The translations under genes and the position numbers were made by a program. A stretch of 64,000 nt of DNA from Candidatus Villigracilis propinquus (lineage in GTDB: Bacteria > Chloroflexota > Anaerolineae > Anaerolineales > Villigracilaceae): NCBI GenBank assembly GCA_016714565.1, contig JADKDM010000019.1, positions 1 through 64,000 of the forward strand, read 5' to 3'. The notes beneath the pieces were generated by a model. That model made no database searches and was not told where the DNA came from. It saw only the letters and a program-made list of their open reading frames with translations. Below, one piece after another: positions 42,244 to 49,518 of the stretch. The stretch's first letter is position 1. Each line of letters starts with the position of its first letter.

Positions 42244-42468
42244 ATGACCGACGAACCTCTCCGCACTCTCCAATTTCTTCTCTCCCGCCTCGAACGCATC
42301 TCTGCTGATTCTGCTGTGGCATACCGCGCCAGCGGAGTCCGCGGGGCAATGCTGAGGGTGGTGGAAAAGATCGAAGAGGGCCGACCAGTTTTAGGCGAAG
42401 ATGTGAAGCGATTGATCGAGAGTGCATATCTCCTTTTGCAAAAAGCTGCCAGAGAGAAGATCCGCTAA
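42244..42468 (+). CDS. Small helical protein, unknown function
   Basis: 74 residues, all-helical (TDEPLRTLQFLLSRLERISA, then AMLRVVEKIEEGRPVLGEDV and LIESAYLLLQKAAREKI). No Shine-Dalgarno site is visible just upstream, and the gene sits behind the repeat at 42177. Short conserved helical proteins like this are common in the phylum; I recognise no domain. Codon use looks like that of its neighbours, which supports it being real. Confidence 0.55.
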   Translation: MTDEPLRTLQFLLSRLERISADSAVAYRASGVRGAMLRVVEKIEEGRPVLGEDVKRLIESAYLLLQKAAREKIR

Positions 42469-42555
42469 AAATTTGAGTAATTCGCCCATTCGCCAAATTC
42501 GCGCTAAAGTCTTTTATATCTCCAAATTAACCAGCCGATAGGATAGGGACAATAA

Positions 42556-43098
42556 AACGGCATCCAACTAGAATTCGGGTTGCAACCAGAGAGCTTCCTC
42601 TCTCGTAAACAACTTGCATCCACGACCACGCGTGAGCTCGTTCTGCCTTTCGCATGGATCTGGCCCATCTTAATCTGGTCAGCCATCGGCAACCGTGAGA
42701 TTCACAACAACGTCCAGCAGTTGACATTCTCCTCCGCCTCCCCGCTCATGCGTCAACTCCCCGCGCAATGGGTCGCAGGATTCATCGTCACGCTCATCAT
42801 GGCAAGCGGCGCAGCATTGAGATTTGCAATTGACGGTGATACAGTCGGCTTGCTGGCATTATTCTCAGCTGCGTTCTTCATTCCATCATTAGCATTAGCC
42901 TCAGGCGTGTGGAGCGGAACCAGCAAACTCTTTGAAATTCTGTACATGGTCATCTGGTATCTTGGCCCGCTCAACAAAGTCCCCGGGTTGGATTTCATCG
43001 GCTCGCACAGCAACGGGTATCCGCAGTTCTTCATCCCGTTTTCAATTGCGTTGATCGCCTTCGCCATCTTTGGCAGGGCAAGGCAATTGAGAAATTAA
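42556..43098 (+). pseudogene. C-terminal remnant of a multi-helix membrane protein
   Basis: About 180 codons open from a stop at 42553 but without an ATG start; the first usable codon is TTG 42580. Residues include at least four membrane helices (WVAGFIVTLIMASGAALRFA, LLALFSAAFFIPSLALASGV, ILYMVIWYLGPLNKVPGLDF, FFIPFSIALIAFAIFGRA). The pattern fits the end of an ABC-2 type permease. The missing front half and the lack of an ATPase gene nearby suggest a leftover. The C-terminus and terminator are intact. Confidence 0.6.
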
Positions 43099-43109
43099 TT
43101 CTGGAAAGC

Positions 43110-43153
43110 AAAGAGCCTCATCCACACTTTCAGCGTAGGATGAGGCTCTTTTT
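43110..43153. terminator. Bidirectional terminator
   Basis: Arms AAAGAGCCTCATCC (43110-43123) and GGATGAGGCTCTTT (43138-43151), 14 perfect pairs, with TTTTTG after it on the plus strand. Lies between convergent genes. Confidence 0.88.
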
Positions 43154-43171
43154 GTTTGACCAAACTTGAGT

Positions 43172-44521
43172 TTAGGGTTGAGGCGCTTTTTCCTCAGCAG
43201 GTGTCGCATCTGGCAATTCATCTTCCAAATTGCGGATGCGCGGGTTGGCGTACACCATCGCGCTAATTAGTATGGCGGTCAGACCGGAGAGGATGAACAT
43301 CAGACCGATACCGCGCCCCACACCGGTTCCAAGGATCTGTCCGACGAAGGTGTTCGCAAGCGCGCCGTCGTCCATGAGCAGCGGCTCGAAGAATTTATCG
43401 GCAAGCGGGCCAGCGGTGAGAAACGCAATGGGCATGATCGATTGGGAGATGGCAGAGCGGACGGAGAAGACACGTCCTTGAAGATCACGCGCAACTTTGG
43501 TCTGAAAAACGACCTGGCTGTTACCGCTTGCCAGAGGAACAAAGAACATCAAGACGAATACTCCCGCGCCGATGAAAAATGGATTGGGCTGCAAACCAGC
43601 AATGACGAAGCCTGTGACACCCAATACAAGGAAACCGATGGCAGCGGGGATGCGGCGTTTGGCGCCGCCCCATGCACTCATGATGATGCTGCCTGCCAGC
43701 ATACCAACGCCCATCACGGTTTGGATGAGACCCAGCACATCGGCAGTGAAACGGCTTAAGACCATCGGGATGAGCAGAACCGCAGACCAGTTGAGCAGAA
43801 AGTTCACCATCGCATAATACAGCAGCAGGCCGAAGAGGCCCGTCCGCTCGCGCAGGTAGTTCCAGCCAAAAGACATATCCTGCCAAATATTGGAGTCTTT
43901 ATGTTCCGGGGCACGTTCTGGTTGTGGAATGCGTACGAAGAGCAGCGCACCGACTGCGAAGAAAAAGGTTACGAAGTCGATCATGATGATGCCGTTCATG
44001 CCGATGAAAACGAAGAGCGCGCCAGCCATGACCGGGGTAAGTACCGAGGAGAGGGCTTGCCCCATCTGCACCATGCCGTTGGCGCTGCCGAGTTTTTCCT
44101 TCGGCACGATCATCGAAATGGACGCAGTATAGGCTGGTTCTTGAAATGCGCTCAAGATGGAGCCGAGCGCAGAAACAAGATAGATATGCCACAACTGCAA
44201 TGAGCCGGCGCCAAGCAATATGAAGATGAATAGTGTCAGCAGGGCATTAAGCACATCTGCCACGATCATGATAATGCGGCGGTTGAAGCGGTCTGCTATC
44301 GAACCTGCGATGGGCAATAAAAAGGTGCGCGGCAATGAGCCAAGCAAAACGGTGATGGCGAACGGCGTGGCTTGTTTGGTCTGGTCGTAGATCCACACGG
44401 CGAGGGCGAACTGGGTCAGGCCGGAGCCGAGCATGGAGATCAATTGTCCCACCCAGATGGTAAAGAAGGTCTTCATATCTTTCGGGGTTTCGGTTGCGAC
44501 AGGTACGGATAAAGAGGTCAT
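43172..44521 (-). CDS. MFS exporter (drug-efflux class)
   Basis: 449 residues, twelve membrane helices in two sets. The N-terminus FFTIWVGQLISMLGSGLTQF and the loop SIADRFNRRIIMIVADVLNA are typical of MFS_3/enterobactin- and macrolide-efflux proteins. A soluble acidic tail (NLEDELPDATPAEEKAP) ends it. The start overlaps the upstream regulator gene by four bases (ATGA), so the pair is coupled and probably induced by the transported compound. Confidence 0.9.
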   Translation of the reverse strand: MTSLSVPVATETPKDMKTFFTIWVGQLISMLGSGLTQFALAVWIYDQTKQATPFAITVLLGSLPRTFLLPIAGSIADRFNRRIIMIVADVLNALLTLFIFILLGAGSLQLWHIYLVSALGSILSAFQEPAYTASISMIVPKEKLGSANGMVQMGQALSSVLTPVMAGALFVFIGMNGIIMIDFVTFFFAVGALLFVRIPQPERAPEHKDSNIWQDMSFGWNYLRERTGLFGLLLYYAMVNFLLNWSAVLLIPMVLSRFTADVLGLIQTVMGVGMLAGSIIMSAWGGAKRRIPAAIGFLVLGVTGFVIAGLQPNPFFIGAGVFVLMFFVPLASGNSQVVFQTKVARDLQGRVFSVRSAISQSIMPIAFLTAGPLADKFFEPLLMDDGALANTFVGQILGTGVGRGIGLMFILSGLTAILISAMVYANPRIRNLEDELPDATPAEEKAPQP

Positions 44522-45147
44522 TTCTTTTTACCTTTCTTGACGGTCTTGTCAAAATAAAAACTCGGATAAAAAGCTAACGATAAAGCATACGGCTGGTCGC
44601 TGGATTTTGAGGTTTGGTCTTCGGCCTCGAACTCCTGCAGGAGCTTCATCAATTGTTTCTGGAATTCTTCGATGCGGTGTTCGGGCACGCGGCTGACCAC
44701 GCGGTTAATGATCAGACGGCGGGGTTGCTCATCTGCGCCCTGTTCCAACTGGAATTGTCGCGCTTGTAAACTGCGAAGCAGATCATCGCGGGTCGCATCA
44801 ATGGTTGAGGCAAGCAGGATATTGATCGGCTCGTTATCGCCCTCCTTCGAGAAATTGAACAGGGCCGGGTCAACATCCAGCAGATCGGCATTGGAGCGGA
44901 ATTTCTTTTCCTGCATGTTGGCAACCATGCGAGTCTCTGCTACTTCGATGAGACCAAGCTTTTCCAGCGCGCCAAAGTGATAATACAGCTTACTGGGGGC
45001 GAGCCCCAACTTCTCGGCCACCTGTTTGACGGTAAGGCTTTGTCCTTCCATCAACTCCAGGATCTGCACCCGCAGCGGGTCGGCAATGGCGCGCAGGGTC
45101 TCAAGGTCGGAAACATGGTAGCGTTTTTTATCCTGTGTCTTTTTCAT
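44518..45147 (-). CDS. ArsR-type winged-helix regulator of the MFS exporter
   Basis: 209 residues. Residues 8-85 are a winged helix (LETLRAIADPLRVQILELME, LTVKQVAEKLGLAPSKLYYH, EVAETRMVANMQEKKFRSN). The rest (about 90-200) is a helical ligand or dimer domain. No metal Cys cluster, so a small-molecule signal is more likely. It is the first gene of the pair and lies under the operator at 45161, so it is likely to be autoregulated. Confidence 0.86.
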   Translation of the reverse strand: MKKTQDKKRYHVSDLETLRAIADPLRVQILELMEGQSLTVKQVAEKLGLAPSKLYYHFGALEKLGLIEVAETRMVANMQEKKFRSNADLLDVDPALFNFSKEGDNEPINILLASTIDATRDDLLRSLQARQFQLEQGADEQPRRLIINRVVSRVPEHRIEEFQKQLMKLLQEFEAEDQTSKSSDQPYALSLAFYPSFYFDKTVKKGKKK

Positions 45148-45160
45148 GAAAAATCCAGTC

Positions 45161-45186
45161 TATCGGTAAAATTTTTTTTAGCGATA
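45161..45186. promoter_or_regulatory. Operator candidate for the ArsR-type regulator
   Basis: TATCGGTAAAA (45161-45171) and TTTTAGCGATA (45176-45186) are inverted copies with one mismatch around a 4-base centre. It lies 14 bases upstream of the regulator start codon, where binding would block the start of transcription or the ribosome site. A further half-like GATTTTTACTTATC lies at about 45191-45204. Confidence 0.72.
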
Positions 45187-45442
45187 GGGCGATTTTTACT
45201 TATCATATCGATTCTGTCAAGAGTAAAGCTGTCACCTTTCTGGCTTCCATGCCAATATCTCGAACTTGTACGCAGTTATGGCTTTCTCGTCATGCCTGGT
45301 CAGGACGTGTGAAGAACGCATTCTTATAGAATTCAGAATCTGTACTTTTAAAGTGATGTCTTTACACAACCTTTACATGAATTTTGATATCCCTCTACAC
45401 AAGAAAACTACACTCGAACTATAAAATTTTCTGGAGGATGTT

Positions 45443-46297
45443 ATGGTCACCTTGTTCAACAAACGCATTCGATTATTTCGCCCGCGCACCATTTGGGTTC
45501 GCAAGCTGGTGCAGTGGTTCTTCTTTCTGTTGATCGCTGCCATTGCGGTTAATCACACGCTGGCAGAAAGCGGAGCCGCGATCCCCTTCCTTGCGGACGC
45601 ATCGCTTCATGCGGTCTGTCCCTTCGGCGGCGTGGAGACGTTGTACACCTTCGCAACCAGTGGATTGATGGTTCAAAAAATCCACGACTCTGCGCTTGTG
45701 CTGGCAGGGATTGTCCTGCTGCTGTCCGTCTTGTTTGGCCCCGTCTTTTGCGGATGGGTTTGTCCGCTTGGCACCGTGCAGGAATGGGTCGGCAAGCTCG
45801 GTAAAAAATTCTTCAAACGCCGCTACAACCATTTCGTCCCCACCAAGTTGGACTCTGTCCTGCGCTATGCCCGCTATGGAATTTTGGCCTGGGTTCTGTA
45901 TGTCACCGCCACCAGCGGCACGTTGATCTTTGAATCCTATGATCCCTACTTTGCCCTCTTCAATTTCTGGAGCACGGAAGTTGCCCCCAGCGCCCTCGCC
46001 ATTTTGGGCGTCACCCTGCTGCTTTCGGTTTTTGTGGAACGCCCGTGGTGCAAGTATGCCTGTCCGTACGGAGCCGTGCTCGGAGTTACCAATCTCTTCC
46101 GCGTCTTCTCGATCAAACGCGCTGAGTCCACCTGCAAAGCTGACGGCGCTTGCTCGATCATGTGCCCAATGAACATCGAAGTGGACACTGTCAAAACTGT
46201 CCGTAACCATCAATGCATTTCGTGTTTGGAATGTACTTCCGAAGCGATCTGCCCCGTTGCTAAAACCGTTCTCTTCACCAGTGGAAGTGTGAAATGA
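45443..46297 (+). CDS. NapH/CcoG-like membrane polyferredoxin
   Basis: 284 residues. Four or five membrane helices with CGWVCPLGTVQEW (about 109-121) and PWCKYACPYGAV (about 203-214), the twin CxxxCP motifs of the NapH/NosR-C/CcoG group. C-terminal two [4Fe-4S] sites: CKADGACSIMCPMN and CISCLECTSEAICP. Such proteins pass electrons across or into the membrane face, for nitrate reductase (NapH), nitrous oxide reductase (NosR) or copper reduction (CcoG). GGAGG precedes ATG 45443. ATGA overlap with the next gene. Confidence 0.9.
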   Translation: MVTLFNKRIRLFRPRTIWVRKLVQWFFFLLIAAIAVNHTLAESGAAIPFLADASLHAVCPFGGVETLYTFATSGLMVQKIHDSALVLAGIVLLLSVLFGPVFCGWVCPLGTVQEWVGKLGKKFFKRRYNHFVPTKLDSVLRYARYGILAWVLYVTATSGTLIFESYDPYFALFNFWSTEVAPSALAILGVTLLLSVFVERPWCKYACPYGAVLGVTNLFRVFSIKRAESTCKADGACSIMCPMNIEVDTVKTVRNHQCISCLECTSEAICPVAKTVLFTSGSVK

Positions 46298-47049
46298 ATC
46301 TAACATCCAAACCCCTCGCGATCATCATATTCGTTCTCATGTTCGGCGGAATCTCTTTCTCCTCTGTCATGGGCTGGTGGCAAACTGAAACCACCAAGGA
46401 ACCGGCCACATATACCGAAGGTGAATTTGCTGGCATGGCCAACCCGGCAGACATCCGCGGCTCGTACACCTTTGGCGATATCACCAACTCCTTCGACATT
46501 GACTCACAAATTCTGGCGCAAGCCTTCGGCATCACTACAGAAGACCCCGCCGCCTTTGCCATCAAGGAATTGGAAACCATCTACCTCGACAGCGGATTTG
46601 AAGTCGGCACTGCCTCAGTGCGATTGTTCGTCGCCTACTACAACGGCCTGCCCTTCGACACCACTGGTCTGGAAATCTACATGCCCCAATCCGCCACGGA
46701 TATTTTGCTGGCACACGGAAATCTCTCCGCTGAACAGATCGCGTATCTCGAAACGTTCACGGTCAATGTCGGCGAGGCATCCGCGCCCGTTGTGGAAGAA
46801 CCCGCCACAGATGTGACGCCTGTCGCAACAGAAGTCCACACGGAAACCGAAGAGTACGTCATCAAAGGTAAGACCATCTTCGGGGAACTCATCACCTGGG
46901 GAGTCTCGCAGGAAACCATCGAAAGCATCATCGGCGCTCCCATGCCCGACCCCGCCATGAAGATCAAAGATTACGCCACCGCCAACGGACTTGACTTTGA
47001 AACTCTCAAGCCCGCCCTGCAAGCCGAAGTGGATAAGGTTATCCCCTAA
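46294..47049 (+). CDS. Membrane-anchored protein with two DUF-like helical repeats, partner of the polyferredoxin
   Basis: 251 residues. N-terminal membrane helix (about 7-25), outer domain of about 120 residues starting DIRGSYTFGDITNSFDIDSQ, an acidic Thr/Glu linker, and a second shorter domain at the end (IKGKTIFGELITWGVSQETI, then APMPDPAMKIKDYA). Both have the (S/K)-x-T-F-G-(D/E)-(I/L)-(T/L) start and a helix-turn-helix body, so they are homologous repeats. Not recognised by name. Translation is coupled to the polyferredoxin, so the two probably act together. Confidence 0.75.
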   Translation: MNLTSKPLAIIIFVLMFGGISFSSVMGWWQTETTKEPATYTEGEFAGMANPADIRGSYTFGDITNSFDIDSQILAQAFGITTEDPAAFAIKELETIYLDSGFEVGTASVRLFVAYYNGLPFDTTGLEIYMPQSATDILLAHGNLSAEQIAYLETFTVNVGEASAPVVEEPATDVTPVATEVHTETEEYVIKGKTIFGELITWGVSQETIESIIGAPMPDPAMKIKDYATANGLDFETLKPALQAEVDKVIP

Positions 47050-47058
47050 ATTTTCTTA

Positions 47059-47126
47059 AACCACAGATAAAAAAATAAAATTGGGAAGCCTGTAAATATC
47101 CCTTTTATCTGTGTCAATCTGTGGTT
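47059..47126. repeat. Inverted repeat AACCACAGAT / ATCTGTGGTT
   Basis: AACCACAGAT (47059-47068) and ATCTGTGGTT (47117-47126) flank an AT-rich 48-base centre that includes a second TTATCTGTG. It lies between the polyferredoxin operon and the two-component genes. A dispersed hairpin element is likely; a weak terminator is possible. Confidence 0.5.
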
Positions 47127-47172
47127 GGTTGAATAAAAAAACACTTTCCAGATAAAAGAGTAGAATCCACCC

Positions 47173-47856
47173 ATGACAAAAATCCTCGTAATCGACGATG
47201 AACCCTCCATCATCAATCTGGTGAGCGCCTATCTCAAGCCCGAAGGCTATGAGGTGTTCACTGCCGCCGATGGCAACGCAGGCCTCAAAGCCGCGCGCGC
47301 CTTCAAACCAGACCTGATCATCCTTGACCTCATGCTCCCCGGAATTGATGGCATCGAACTGCTCTCCCGCCTGCGCCGCGAATCGGATGTGTATGTCATC
47401 ATGCTCACCGCCCGCACCGAAGAGACAGATAAGATCATCGGGCTCTCCGTCGGCGCGGATGATTATGTGACCAAGCCATTCAGTCCGCGCGAGTTGGTGG
47501 CGAGAGTCAAGGCGGCGCTGCGCCGTCTGCAAACAGGATCAGGCGCGAGCGCGGAGAGAAGCGTGCTCTCCTTCAAGCACGTCCACATTGATGTGGGCGC
47601 GCACACTGTCCACGTAGATAATGAGCTCATCGAACTAACTTCCATTGAATTTGACCTGCTGCATGCCCTCGCTGAAAATCACGGGCGCGTGCTTTCGCGC
47701 GAACAACTGCTTGAAAAAATTTGGGGCGGCGAATATTTTGGCGAAATGCGCGTGGTGGATGTTCATCTCGGGCATGTGCGCCAGAAACTTGGCAATGACG
47801 ATTTCATCGCCACTGTGCGCGGCGTCGGCTATCGCTTTGACGATGAAGCGCTGTAA
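47173..47856 (+). CDS. OmpR-type response regulator
   Basis: 227 residues. Receiver with DD at 8-9, Asp52 (LIILDLMLPG), Thr79 and Lys101 (YVTKPFSPREL). C-terminal winged helix Trans_reg_C (VDNELIELTSIEFDLLHALA, REQLLEKIWGGEYFGEMRVV). It partners the sensor kinase 14 bases downstream. Together with the polyferredoxin operon just upstream, a redox or metal signal is plausible. Confidence 0.94.
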   Translation: MTKILVIDDEPSIINLVSAYLKPEGYEVFTAADGNAGLKAARAFKPDLIILDLMLPGIDGIELLSRLRRESDVYVIMLTARTEETDKIIGLSVGADDYVTKPFSPRELVARVKAALRRLQTGSGASAERSVLSFKHVHIDVGAHTVHVDNELIELTSIEFDLLHALAENHGRVLSREQLLEKIWGGEYFGEMRVVDVHLGHVRQKLGNDDFIATVRGVGYRFDDEAL

Positions 47857-47870
47857 TCGAAAGAATTTTT

Positions 47871-49001
47871 ATGAAATACATTCGTGAACATCTCAGCGCA
47901 AAAGTATTCCTTTCAAACATCCTTGTCATTGCAATTGGTGTGATCGTTCTGCTCATTGCAACCGAACTCGCAGTACCCGCCACGTTCCAACGGCACATGA
48001 GTCAGATGGGCATGTCCACCGGGCAGGGAATGGGCATGGGGAATGGCAACGGCCAGGGAATGAATTCATTCTTCCAAAATTATCGCGCCAGCGTCACCGA
48101 GTCACTTGCCATTGCCGCAACCGCATCAGTGATCGCGGCGTTGCTTGTCAGCCTGTTCATCAGCCGCCGTATCGTTGCGCCCGTGCAAACTTTAAATACC
48201 GCATCACAGCACATCGCAGATGGACAATACAACAAGCGGGTTGAAATTACCGGTGAAGATGAACTCGCCCAACTCGCAACAAGTTTCAATCAAATGGCTT
48301 CGCAGCTTGAGCAGGTGGAAAACAAACGCCGCCAGCTCATCGGCGATGTCACCCACGAACTGCGCACCCCGCTCACCTCCATCAAAGGCTACATGGAAGG
48401 CCTTGTGGATGGCGTCCTCCCTGCCACGCCCGAAACCTACGACCAGATCCATAACGAAGCCAGCCGCCTCGCGCGCCTCGTGGATGACTTGCAAGAGTTG
48501 AGCCGCGTGGAAGCCAATGCATTTTCTTTGGATATTCATCCGACTGATCTTTCCTCGCTCGTGGGGACGATCCTCAAACGGCTTTCTCCCCAAGCGACAG
48601 TAAAACGCATCACTCTCCGCTCGAACCTGCCAGCCAATCTTCAACATGTCCTAGCTGACGAAGACCGCATCACGCAAGTCCTCACCAACCTCGTGGCGAA
48701 TGCCCTGCAATATACTCCCGAAGATGGCAGTGTCACCATCTCCGCCATTCAAAAAGATGATGAAGTCATTGTCTCCGTCAAAGACTCCGGCATCGGAATC
48801 CCGCCCGAACATTTGAAAAATCTCTTCACCCGCTTCTACCGCGTGGATAAGTCCCGCTCGCGCAACGCAGGCGGCGGCTCGGGCATCGGCCTCACCATCG
48901 CCCGTCACCTCGTCGAAGCCCACGGCGGACGCATCTGGGTCGAATCAGAAGGCGAAGGAAAAGGCAGTACTTTCTCATTCAGTTTGAAAGCGAAAAAATA
49001 G
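47871..49001 (+). CDS. Sensor histidine kinase with a Met/Gly-rich outer loop
   Basis: 376 residues. Membrane helix 1 at about 12-34, outer loop 35-77 rich in Met, Gly and Gln (Met43, 46, 48, 54, 56 and 64, His42), helix 2 at about 78-98, HAMP (98-150), HisKA with His162 (DVTHELRTPLTSI), then the ATPase domain (NLVANALQYTPEDG, DSGIGIPPEHLKNLF, GGGSGIGLTIARHLVEAHGG). The BaeS/CpxA-like body is common; the Met cluster is not and resembles Cu(I)/Ag(I) sites in exported copper proteins. Signal inferred, not shown. Confidence 0.92.
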   Translation: MKYIREHLSAKVFLSNILVIAIGVIVLLIATELAVPATFQRHMSQMGMSTGQGMGMGNGNGQGMNSFFQNYRASVTESLAIAATASVIAALLVSLFISRRIVAPVQTLNTASQHIADGQYNKRVEITGEDELAQLATSFNQMASQLEQVENKRRQLIGDVTHELRTPLTSIKGYMEGLVDGVLPATPETYDQIHNEASRLARLVDDLQELSRVEANAFSLDIHPTDLSSLVGTILKRLSPQATVKRITLRSNLPANLQHVLADEDRITQVLTNLVANALQYTPEDGSVTISAIQKDDEVIVSVKDSGIGIPPEHLKNLFTRFYRVDKSRSRNAGGGSGIGLTIARHLVEAHGGRIWVESEGEGKGSTFSFSLKAKK

Positions 49002-49010
49002 TATTTTGGA

Positions 49011-49044
49011 CCACAGACCATGGATCTTGGTCCATCGTCTGTGG
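49011..49044. repeat. CCACAGAC palindrome
   Basis: CCACAGACCATGGA (49011-49024) and TCCATCGTCTGTGG (49031-49044) pair with one mismatch. Same general class as the element at 42177. Lies after the sensor kinase and may end it. Confidence 0.55.
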
Positions 49045-49067
49045 TCTGTCGTCCAATGAATTAAAAA

Positions 49068-49100
49068 AACTCCCCGAGATTTTCATCTCAGGGAGTTTTT
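49068..49100. terminator. Terminator of cspA (bidirectional)
   Basis: AACTCCCCGAGAT (49068-49080) and ATCTCAGGGAGTT (49085-49097) pair with one G-T, with A and T tracts at both feet (AAAAAA before, TTTTT after). It can end cspA on the minus strand and the kinase on the plus strand. Confidence 0.85.
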
Positions 49101-49117
49101 GCGTATTAAAAGTGAAC

Positions 49118-49330
49118 TTAGCTGATCACAACTACGTTAGTAGCCTGCGGGCCCTTGGGGCCTTTCTCAACGGTGAATTCAACCTTCTGACCTTCTTCAA
49201 GGTTTTTGAAACCGTCGCCCTGGATCGCGGAGAAGTGGACGAATACATCTGCGCCGCCTTCACGAGCAAGAAAGCCATAGCCCTTGCTTCCGTTGAACCA
49301 TTTGACTGTTCCGATAATACGTTCTGACAT
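49118..49330 (-). CDS. cspA: Cold-shock protein
   Basis: 70 residues, the standard size. RNP1 ([10 protein letters not shown]) and RNP2 (VFVHFSAI) are intact, as is the start [20 protein letters not shown]. CSPs melt RNA hairpins and can act as transcription antiterminators. AGGAGG precedes the ATG. Its promoter is over 130 bases upstream with a terminator-like hairpin between (49389-49427), next to the deaD helicase gene. Confidence 0.96.
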   Translation of the reverse strand: MSERIIGTVKWFNGSKGYGFLAREGGADVFVHFSAIQGDGFKNLEEGQKVEFTVEKGPKGPQATNVVVIS

Positions 49331-49388
49331 GTTTGCCTCCTATGGCAAATGAAAAATTTGGAGGACCCGGTTCTTTCGCCAGAACATA

Positions 49389-49427
49389 CAAAAAAATCGG
49401 CTCATGGATTGATTACCCTGAGCCGAT
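49389..49427 (-). terminator. Terminator-like hairpin in the cspA leader
   Basis: On the minus strand ATCGGCTCA (rc of 49419-49427) and TGAGCCGAT (rc of 49396-49404) form a 9-pair stem followed by TTTTTTTG. It lies between the promoter at 49472-49500 and the cspA start, and after the deaD stop. It can therefore end deaD and attenuate cspA at once. Confidence 0.75.
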
Positions 49428-49471
49428 GGTTATACTTCCAAAGCGAACTACTGGTATCCGTGTAAGGCACT

Positions 49472-49500
49472 ACTTTATCACGGTGATTGCGTGGCGTCAA
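49472..49500 (-). promoter_or_regulatory. cspA promoter candidate
   Basis: On the minus strand TTGACG (49495-49500), 17-base spacer, TAAAGT (49472-49477). It starts 19 bases after the deaD stop and predicts a leader of about 135 bases, usual for cold-shock genes whose long leaders act as thermosensors. Confidence 0.65.
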
Positions 49501-49518
49501 TGAAAATTCAGGCTGAAA

